Shown: positions 10,198 to 17,176 of the stretch, one piece after another
Layout of the letters: every line of letters starts with the position of its first letter
Position numbering within the stretch: the stretch's first letter is position 1
Assembly: GCA_029260855.1 (NCBI GenBank)
Contig: JAJDCK010000011.1
Span: 75,978-127,969 of the forward strand
Direction of reading: 5' to 3'
DNA length: 51,992 bases
Source: Candidatus Saccharimonadota bacterium
Lineage (GTDB): Bacteria; Patescibacteriota; Saccharimonadia; Saccharimonadales; OFTM59
The notes under the pieces: generated by a model
Seen by the model: only the letters and a program-made list of their open reading frames with translations
The model's database searches: none
Told to the model about the DNA's origin: nothing
Translations under genes and position numbers: made by a program

Positions 10198-11268
10198 ATG
10201 ACGAAAGTCCAAAAGCATATTGAAGTTGTCCGAACTACGAATAGTAGGTTCAGCTCTATGGGAGCAACATCATGTCAAAAGATCGTGACTATACTAAGCC
10301 AGTATTATGAACATGTTGGTGTTTCCATTATTAACGATTTGTCGGATTTAGAACAACTTGTAGAAGATCGTCCAGACCTAGTGTTTTTAGGGCTAAAACG
10401 TTTGCCACACTCATGTGATTCAGTCGATGAATCAAGTGATGACGTATGGATATCGGACTACCTGGACCAGAACAACATTACATATACAGGCGCAGACGTA
10501 CATGCAATGAAGCTAGAATTTAATAAAGAAAAGGCTAAAGCCCGTGTCAGGTTTGCCGGGCTACCAACCGCTCAGTCATTTGTATCGGCCCCGGAGCGGC
10601 ACAAACACGCACATAGCCTGCCGCTGCCCTTCCCGTTATTTATTAAACCACTTAATGGCGGTGGTGGCCGAGGCGTAAGCGACGACTCAGTTGTGCGAAC
10701 TTTCTCAGAGTTTCGAGACAAAGTCGGCTCAATACATGCCAATAACGACTCAAGCGCATTAGTAGAACAATACCTTGAAGGTCGTGAATTTAGTGCAGCG
10801 GTCATAGATGGTGGCGGACTTGGTGAAACGAAGGTCATGCCTATTGAGATTATTACTGCCCAGAACGCGCGCGGTGACCGCATACTTGGCGGCCACGTTA
10901 AGACAGAGAACAACGAACTAGTTATTGCGATAGAAGATCCCGCTATTCGTACATCTGTATCTCAACTCGCGCTGGATGTATATAAGACGCTAGGTGGCCG
11001 TGACCTTGCCCGAATTGATATACGTATGGACGACTACGGTAACCTGAACTTCTTAGAGGCAAACTTTATGCCTGCTCCAGGCAGCCGCTACTTCGCAGGC
11101 GCCTTCAACCTAAATACAAGCACGAGTTATGCAGAACTATTGTTCAGTATCACCGAGACCGCGCTGTCCAGAAACAACCCAGAAAGCTCAGGCCATCAAG
11201 ACACAGAGGAAACTCTTTTTTCGGCTCCATCCAACTTGGTAAGAGACGGGTATAGGGCTCAAACTTAA
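10198..11268 (+). CDS. ATP-grasp ligase, D-alanine--D-alanine ligase-like
   Basis: LFIKPLNGGGGRGVS, VEQYLEGREFSAAVI, DLARIDIRMDDYGNLNFLEANFMPAPG; TGGAGG RBS. Confidence 0.82.
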   Translation: MTKVQKHIEVVRTTNSRFSSMGATSCQKIVTILSQYYEHVGVSIINDLSDLEQLVEDRPDLVFLGLKRLPHSCDSVDESSDDVWISDYLDQNNITYTGADVHAMKLEFNKEKAKARVRFAGLPTAQSFVSAPERHKHAHSLPLPFPLFIKPLNGGGGRGVSDDSVVRTFSEFRDKVGSIHANNDSSALVEQYLEGREFSAAVIDGGGLGETKVMPIEIITAQNARGDRILGGHVKTENNELVIAIEDPAIRTSVSQLALDVYKTLGGRDLARIDIRMDDYGNLNFLEANFMPAPGSRYFAGAFNLNTSTSYAELLFSITETALSRNNPESSGHQDTEETLFSAPSNLVRDGYRAQT

Positions 11269-11270
11269 TT

Positions 11271-11570
11271 CTACTTGATTGGTCTTTTCTTTTTTTCATG
11301 CTCAACAACAATATATGAGCCAAGCGCAGCGCCGATAGCAACCGGGAAAACGTATAAATAGTTCGAAACAATTGCGGCCACCTCTACAGCAAGCGTAGTG
11401 TATAGGATAAATGTAACAAGGGCAGATTGTATGGATTTATGCTGCGTTAAAGAAAACGTCAGCGAAGAGTCCAGCATCTCTACGAATAGATAGAAAACAA
11501 AAAGTCCAACCGCAACAAAAAAATTAAACTGTTGCACAGCTTCACTAAATGACAGCAGATCAATGTTCAC
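11271..11570 (-). CDS. Small integral membrane protein
   Basis: 99 aa, hydrophobic segments. Confidence 0.55.
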   Translation of the reverse strand: MNIDLLSFSEAVQQFNFFVAVGLFVFYLFVEMLDSSLTFSLTQHKSIQSALVTFILYTTLAVEVAAIVSNYLYVFPVAIGAALGSYIVVEHEKKKRPIK

Positions 11571-11754
11571 AGCATCATTTTATCAGAGATAAGCACCACA
11601 TGGTTTCAAAATCCACCTTTAGTCGCGCGACCTAAGAGTGCCATCCTTTGGCAGAGCATAAAAATAACCGGCACAGATTAACGCCCCTGGAGGTACGTCT
11701 TTTTTTGTATATAGCCTTCTTAAGTCAGAATCTGTAGGTGTTAAAATATAAAGT

Positions 11755-12165
11755 ATGGGTTATATATTCGTTGCGGGTTATATATTACTGGTTGGTATTG
11801 CAACTTTTCTAATGAAAGTTAGTCTTAAGAATCTTAGCCCTTACCAGCTTAATTTTCTTATGGGTATTGGCATGTTACTGACAGGTATACCTGCCTTATT
11901 AATCGCACATAAGTCGTTCAAACTACCAATCAAAGAAGTGCCGATCGGTTTGTTAATTGGCACAATGATGGCTATTGGCTCAATACTCTATGTTTTAGCA
12001 CTGGACAAATTGTCTGCCAGCGTAGCATCAGTTTTAGCCGCAACTTATGTTGCTGTAGTCATAATCTTATCTTGGTTAGTGCTTAAAGAGAGCTTTGATT
12101 TTATTAAAATTCTAGGCATAGCTTTTACCTTTATGGGCGCGTTACTGCTTACTTATAAATCATAG
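11755..12165 (+). CDS. EamA-like small membrane transporter (single repeat)
   Basis: 136 aa, ~5 TM, DMT-like LSASVASVLAATYVAVVIILSWLVLKESFDFIKILGIAFTFMGALLL. Confidence 0.8.
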   Translation: MGYIFVAGYILLVGIATFLMKVSLKNLSPYQLNFLMGIGMLLTGIPALLIAHKSFKLPIKEVPIGLLIGTMMAIGSILYVLALDKLSASVASVLAATYVAVVIILSWLVLKESFDFIKILGIAFTFMGALLLTYKS

Positions 12166-12236
12166 AAGACGATCCTAAACTGCCCTGCTCTATTAATGAG
12201 TACGTGTATATTTTGAAAAAGAAAGGCTGTGGCCTG

Positions 12237-12262
12237 TGCAACTTTTATCGTTAACTTACGTA
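12237..12262 (+). promoter_or_regulatory. Putative ECF-type (sigmaW-like) promoter
   Basis: TGCAAC (12237-12242), 16-nt spacer, CGTA (12259-12262), directly upstream of the ECF sigma CDS. Confidence 0.5.
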
Positions 12263-12271
12263 TAGTTAGGT

Positions 12272-12790
12272 ATGATGAACGAAACTGAGATTATCGCGGC
12301 CATTCGGGCTGGGGCGGATCGTTACGAAGAATTGGTGCGCCGTTATCACGCAGGTCTTATTATCCATTGCGAAAACTTAGTAGGTGACCGTGATGAAGCT
12401 GAAGATATTGCACAAGGGGCATTCGTACGAGCATATTTAGAGCTTGAACGTTTTGATTCCCAGAAAGCGCGATTTTCTACCTGGCTGTATAAAATTGCGA
12501 CTAACCTAGCTATAGATTATTTGCGAAAGCATAAACAAAGACTACATGTAGATGACATAGAAACCTTTGCCGAAGTTACTATGCCAGCCTTTATTGAAGA
12601 GGAAGAAAAGCTTGTGGTGCGCAAGGCCGTAGCTGAACTTATGCCACCGCAATATCGTGATGCTATTGAGGCTTACTACTGGCACGGTAAAAGTTACCGC
12701 GAAATTGCCGACGCATCAAACGTACCAATTAATACAGTTCGCAGCTGGATCAGACGGGCAAAATTGCAGTTAAAGGAGCAGTTATCATGA
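12272..12790 (+). CDS. ECF-family RNA polymerase sigma factor
   Basis: Region 2 (DEAEDIAQGAFVRAYLELERFDSQKARFSTWLYKIATNLAIDYLRKHK) and region 4 (MPPQYRDAIEAYYWHGKSYREIADASNVPINTVRSWIRRAKLQLKE). Confidence 0.95.
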   Translation: MMNETEIIAAIRAGADRYEELVRRYHAGLIIHCENLVGDRDEAEDIAQGAFVRAYLELERFDSQKARFSTWLYKIATNLAIDYLRKHKQRLHVDDIETFAEVTMPAFIEEEEKLVVRKAVAELMPPQYRDAIEAYYWHGKSYREIADASNVPINTVRSWIRRAKLQLKEQLS

Positions 12791-14274
12791 AGCGTTATAC
12801 TATCGAACAAAAACTTTCAGCCTCTAGGCACGAAGACACAAATGACAACGAAAAGTTTATTGCGCGCACCATGCGTGCAATGGGCAAAGCTGGCGCAAGT
12901 GCAACTTTTGAGAAGGTTATGCGTACTAAGAACGTAACTAAAAAGGAGTTGATCATAATGAAACTACGCCAATTCAAAAAAAGGCTCATTCAAATGCCCC
13001 GCTACGGAGCCGCGCTATTTATATTAGGCGTAACGGGAACAGTTGGCGCGACCGCCTACGTTACTTATAAATGGATTAATCCCCAGGTGACGATTACAAA
13101 TATTCAGCAGAACAATGATGATGACAGAAAACAATACACAATAGATAGACAGTGCGGCGAATTCTATTCTGGTAAAGAGCTTAAGTACGAACTTTCTCGC
13201 AGCTCTAGCCTGACTGACGAAGATGTATACAAAGTATTTAAAAATACTTGCGCTTACCACGCCTTAAGCGCTTTCATTGAATCTCGCTGGCAACGCGACG
13301 GTGAAGGACCCGACGCCAAAGAGGGTGACACAGCGACAAGCTACCAGTATTCAAACCTCTTTGCCGGCAGCACCAATGCTAACTCTATATTTGGGATAAC
13401 TATCGGTAGAGTTACAGGAATAAGTTCGTCAAGCGTCACCCTGGAATTAACCCTCTACTCAGTAGCCAATTCAGCGGGATTTAATCCGGAAGAGAATCCT
13501 GGCAAGTTACCCTATGATTATTATCCAGAGGGTAAGGTTTTTTCGCGCACCCTGCCACTATCATCTAGCGTAGAAGTTTGGGCTGACGGAGAGTTGGTCA
13601 AGCTGTCAGACGTCAATATAGGTGACCAAGTACAGGCAGTAACCAGAACCCAGAATAAACTTAAATATTACGAAGATATCAAAATGCTTTCACTAGGCGA
13701 GCAGATAACATTTGATGTGGTTGGTCTTATAAAAACAGACATTGACACCAGGTATGTGTCTATTGGCGGGAACTCTCAGATTGGTGATCCCAAAATAGTC
13801 AATACTATTGCTGGCCTTGATCCCTGCCACAATAATCCTGAGCACCTCTGCGTCTTTGCCCCGAACCAATTGCTGGGTCCAGTTTATAGTACAAGGGAAG
13901 AGTTTGCACAAAACCAAAAGTATTTGCGGGCTGATGCGGCAGATAATAAGAAGGTTAAGAAGGTAAAGTACTATGAGTTAGACGGCAGGATAATCAAAAT
14001 TGAGGGTACGCGGATAACCATAGAAGCACGAGGCAAGAAAACACTATTTACCGTAGATTTACCGTATGACGCGGTAGCTGAATATAATAAACCAAAACCT
14101 ATCGTGACTCCGTATGATCAATCCACATCCTTAAAAATTGAGGTCGGCGATATGGCCAAGGTATACTATAGTCAGCTTGAAACAGAAGACCATTTGGTTA
14201 TAAAACCAGGAGACCTAGAGATGCTGGCTGTCCTGGAGCAAGCTCAGCCCGACGGTACTCTCACAAAATATTAA
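12787..14274 (+). CDS. Single-TM protein, probable anti-sigma partner with large extracytoplasmic domain
   Basis: Overlaps the ECF sigma stop (ATGA-type); cytosolic N-terminus, one TM (YGAALFILGVTGTVGATAYV), long outer domain. Confidence 0.75.
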   Translation: MKRYTIEQKLSASRHEDTNDNEKFIARTMRAMGKAGASATFEKVMRTKNVTKKELIIMKLRQFKKRLIQMPRYGAALFILGVTGTVGATAYVTYKWINPQVTITNIQQNNDDDRKQYTIDRQCGEFYSGKELKYELSRSSSLTDEDVYKVFKNTCAYHALSAFIESRWQRDGEGPDAKEGDTATSYQYSNLFAGSTNANSIFGITIGRVTGISSSSVTLELTLYSVANSAGFNPEENPGKLPYDYYPEGKVFSRTLPLSSSVEVWADGELVKLSDVNIGDQVQAVTRTQNKLKYYEDIKMLSLGEQITFDVVGLIKTDIDTRYVSIGGNSQIGDPKIVNTIAGLDPCHNNPEHLCVFAPNQLLGPVYSTREEFAQNQKYLRADAADNKKVKKVKYYELDGRIIKIEGTRITIEARGKKTLFTVDLPYDAVAEYNKPKPIVTPYDQSTSLKIEVGDMAKVYYSQLETEDHLVIKPGDLEMLAVLEQAQPDGTLTKY

Positions 14275-14338
14275 ACAAATGGGTTCTAGAGGGCTGTCCT
14301 CTAACAGATGAATAAGGTGTGTCTCATGGAAATTTGCT

Positions 14339-14526
14339 GCGGGGGCAGGACTCGGTCACGTTCCGCGACCCCGAAACTTCACGATTGAAAACAAGTTTTC
14401 ATCGGAAGGTTTCCTTGCAGATTACCACTGGCAATCTTCACCTCCGACCTCGCGAGGTCGCAGAACCGAATCAGCCTCCGACCAAGAAAAATACCCGTCC
14501 GGAAAGACGGGCACTTTTCTTGGTAG
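14339..14526. repeat. 188-bp direct repeat, copy A
   Basis: 187/188 identical to 15418-15605; starts with the 16 bp gcgggggcaggactcg of the tRNA-fMet 3' end and ends with terminator + ttggtag. Confidence 0.97.
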
Positions 14527-14607
14527 AGTACGTGCAATCGAATTGGAGCCTAATTTCTACTGAATTATTTCGTTGGGACCGACTATTTGGTCAATATCAC
14601 ATTACTT

Positions 14608-14632
14608 GGTCCAATAGCTAGGACTCGAACCA
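14608..14632 (-). other. tRNA 3'-end-like fragment (T-arm 3' half, acceptor, CCA)
   Basis: Minus strand ends ...GGTTCGAGTCCTAGCTATTGGACCA with no matching 5' half. Confidence 0.5.
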
Positions 14633-14691
14633 TTTTCTTAAGTTACACCGAGAATATAAGCTATCTTTGTAATCAAGGTATAATCTAGATT

Positions 14692-15309
14692 ATGAAATTC
14701 CTAAAATCAAAAATTTTTCTTATGGTAGCTGGATTATTTGCTCTGATTATATTTGCTTGGCTTATCAAGTTTTATTTGAACGGTAGAATGATTCAAAAAG
14801 ATATTAGAAGTCAGATGGATATCCTCGTATTACCATCAGAAAAAGAGGCATACTCCGTAAAGCACAATCGCCGATGCTTCCTTGGCTCTTATAAAACACC
14901 AATAATTGATACTTATTGCCAATGGGTAGGTATACGGTTCTATGAGTTCAACGAACAATCTGTAGATAAGGGGGTTGAAGAGCTACAAGCTCTTTTAGCG
15001 AGCGAAGGATATATACAGCACGAATTTGTTAATCGCTTCCCTTCGAGTGCTAGTGAAGGTTTTCGGATGTTTAGTAGTAGCTCAGTGTCCGGAGAGTACA
15101 GAAGCCCATCTCGTCATCCGAAAGTAAATACAGTTGAGCTAACTTGTTTTAAGCCTCGGGAAACAAGACGTGCAAGTCAGTTTTTCTACATAGGGTACTC
15201 CCCAATTCCTGCTGAATTATCCTCTGAACTTGAAACTAAAATCAGTAAAGCAGAAGGTGTCATAATTTGCGGATATATAATTGAGGCTGGCAACTTTATT
15301 TTGCAGTAG
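14692..15309 (+). CDS. Hypothetical protein with N-terminal TM (205 aa), sole ORF of the tRNA-fMet-adjacent segment
   Basis: Complete ORF, N-terminal hydrophobic anchor. Confidence 0.75.
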   Translation: MKFLKSKIFLMVAGLFALIIFAWLIKFYLNGRMIQKDIRSQMDILVLPSEKEAYSVKHNRRCFLGSYKTPIIDTYCQWVGIRFYEFNEQSVDKGVEELQALLASEGYIQHEFVNRFPSSASEGFRMFSSSSVSGEYRSPSRHPKVNTVELTCFKPRETRRASQFFYIGYSPIPAELSSELETKISKAEGVIICGYIIEAGNFILQ

Positions 15310-15417
15310 TTCAGACAGCTAGGAAGGCTCGAACCAAAATAACAGAAGTGAAATAAAAAACAGCTCCGAATTTTTAAAATTTTGAAACCGTTTCGTATCT
15401 GTCAGATTGACTTTATA

Positions 15418-15605
15418 GCGGGGGCAGGACTCGGTCACGTTCCGCGACCCCGAAACTTCACGATTGAAAACAAGTTTTCATCGGAAGGTTTCCTTGCAGA
15501 TTGCCACTGGCAATCTTCACCTCCGACCTCGCGAGGTCGCAGAACCGAATCAGCCTCCGACCAAGAAAAATACCCGTCCGGAAAGACGGGCACTTTTCTT
15601 GGTAG
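15418..15605. repeat. 188-bp direct repeat, copy B
   Basis: Offset 1079 bp from copy A; abuts the tRNA-fMet 3' end. Confidence 0.97.
15568..15602 (-). terminator. Rho-independent terminator downstream of tRNA-fMet
   Basis: Minus strand: CCCGTCtttccgGACGGG followed by TATTTTTCTT. Confidence 0.75.
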
Positions 15606-15674
15606 CGGGGGCAGGACTCGAACCTGCGACCTCGTGGTTATGAGCCACGCGAGCTGCCACTGCTCTACCCCGCG
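15600..15674 (-). tRNA. tRNA-fMet (CAT), initiator
   Basis: CGCGGGGTAGAGCAGTGGCAGCTCGCGTGGCTCATAACCACGAGGTCGCAGGTTCGAGTCCTGCCCCCGCTACCA; C1:U72 mismatch, encoded CCA. Confidence 0.92.
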
Positions 15675-16130
15675 TCGGTGGTAATGGAGACAAACCTACG
15701 GTTTTTCTCATCGCTCCGGCAAAATGGAATACATTTTGTCGGGCTGCTCTTTTCCCTTAGGAAAATTAGCTAAGAGAAATGAGAGTGCACTCAAATCTAT
15801 AACCTGAATATGTTAGCAAACAGGGGTGCTATTGTCAATCGCACGCCGAAAAAGCATGTTTGTTACTGAGGGCAGCAAGCTCGATTCAAGTTGGCCCAGA
15901 GCACAGCCTTGTCAAGCTAATAGATTTTGATTACGCACAACAGGTAGTAGTCCCCTGAGGATGCAAGTGGGGTGCATCAGCCCGGGCTACCATACTGTCT
16001 TCGTCTGCGCCCAGATCATCTTGCGCACTCTGAGCAATGAACGCGCTACTTGGGGTTTTTTGCATATTGCACTGAAGAAGTCAAAACCTTAGCATGGGTG
16101 ATCCGACAATCGCTATAATCTATAACCCTG

Positions 16131-16158
16131 TTGACTTTTACGCAATTTTATGTATAAT
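16131..16158 (+). promoter_or_regulatory. Strong sigma70-like promoter
   Basis: TTGACT - 16 nt - TATAAT. Confidence 0.7.
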
Positions 16159-16217
16159 AAATCTTGTTGATGCATTAACACAAAAATCATAAAACAAACA
16201 AGTGCGAAAGGATCCCT

Positions 16218-16301
16218 ATGCCACTCAAACTGGCCTACGTATTTGCTCCAACAGACAACGCGAGCATACTCGAAGTTGATGAAATAATCAGTCAACTATA
16301 A
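16218..16301 (+). CDS. Putative 27-aa small protein MPLKLAYVFAPTDNASILEVDEIISQL
   Basis: GAAAGGA RBS, consensus promoter upstream, terminator right after the stop. Confidence 0.5.
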   Translation: MPLKLAYVFAPTDNASILEVDEIISQL

Positions 16302-16306
16302 ACACT

Positions 16307-16332
16307 AAAACCCGGGCACTCCCGGGTTTTTC
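16307..16332 (+). terminator. Rho-independent terminator
   Basis: AAAACCCGGGcactCCCGGGTTTTT. Confidence 0.85.
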
Positions 16333-16399
16333 TTTGGTCGCGCTTGGTTTTTGCATAAAAAAGAATGTACCGGTAATATCTGTCCTTGCATAATGCTTG

Positions 16400-16476
16400 T
16401 GGTAGCAGGGGCGAGAATTGAACTCGCGACCTCAGGCTTATGAGTCCTGCGCTCTAACCATCTGAGCTACCCTGCC
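16400..16476 (-). tRNA. tRNA-Met (CAT), elongator-like
   Basis: GGCAGGGTAGCTCAGATGGTTAGAGCGCAGGACTCATAAGCCTGAGGTCGCGAGTTCAATTCTCGCCCCTGCTACCA. Confidence 0.92.
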
Positions 16477-16703
16477 CTGTATTTTGCCCGAACAACAGGG
16501 GAGAATATAGCATATTTTATCTCTTATAGCTAGCTGCCATCGTGCAAAAAAGAACAGCTCCTGAGTTTTTCAAGAGCTGTTCTTTAAGTATTACGAGTAA
16601 ATTAAGATCTAATTGAAGCCACCGACATATCTATCAGATCTGCTAAAACAACCCGTTCGGCTTCTTAGGTTGGTGGCACTATTTAATACGTTTAATAACA
16701 TGA

Positions 16704-16811
16704 TTACCCCCTATAAATCTTAGCTCTTAAATCCTGCCAAGCGTCCTGAAAATCTTTTGGCATTGATTTGAACTGATCATGTGCAATTTTATTCCAGTCT
16801 CGTCTAGCCAT
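16704..16811 (-). CDS. Putative 35-aa small protein MARRDWNKIAHDQFKSMPKDFQDAWQDLRAKIYRG
   Basis: CAGGAG RBS upstream, amphipathic charged composition, otherwise empty region. Confidence 0.5.
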   Translation of the reverse strand: MARRDWNKIAHDQFKSMPKDFQDAWQDLRAKIYRG

Positions 16812-16970
16812 TCCTTGGTCTCCTGTTTAGCTCACAACATTATCGTCCTAGACTGTAAATTCGTCTGTAAAAAATCTCGCCTCAATCATCAGCACGTTAA
16901 TGGGAGAATTCTTATAGTCAGGGTTTAGGGAACAGCATAAACTAAATCAATGTTAAGGAGGATAACAACT

Positions 16971-17051
16971 GTGAGCCAGTTAGTACAAGATAATAGTCGT
17001 CACAATAACAGTCGCAAGCGTGAGTCCTGGCAACAATTTATTATTTACTAG
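16971..17051 (+). CDS. Putative 26-aa small protein (GTG start) MSQLVQDNSRHNNSRKRESWQQFIIY
   Basis: AAGGAGGA RBS, terminator hairpin after the stop. Confidence 0.45.
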   Translation: MSQLVQDNSRHNNSRKRESWQQFIIY

Positions 17052-17064
17052 ATTTGTTGGGTTG

Positions 17065-17098
17065 GGCCTGTGATCGTTTTGTATATCACAGGCCTTTT
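17065..17098 (+). terminator. Rho-independent terminator
   Basis: GGCCTGTGATcgttttgtatATCACAGGCCttttaa. Confidence 0.75.
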
Positions 17099-17176
17099 AA
17101 ATTGGCGATGCCCCGCCTACACTCCACCTCAAAGACAAATTTTGTCACCAAGAAGGCAACCGACCCTACTATAGGG

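Noticed and set aside
14319-14621. + strand ORF of 100 aa
   Set aside because: Covers repeat copy A in a different frame from the ORF over copy B; no RBS, no coding signature.
14339-15605. Possibility that the 188-bp repeats are IS-element terminal repeats or a CRISPR-like pair
   Set aside because: They are direct, not inverted, with no transposase, and only two long copies; the tRNA 3'-end identity fits an attachment-site or duplication model better.
15382-15684. + strand ORF of 100 aa ending GGRTRTCDLVVMSHASCHCSTPRRW
   Set aside because: Antisense read-through of repeat copy B and the tRNA-fMet gene; the GGRTRTCDLVV string is a well-known artefact of antisense tRNA translation.
16113-16295. 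- strand 60-aa ORF
   Set aside because: Covers the consensus promoter and the small + strand ORF; no RBS.
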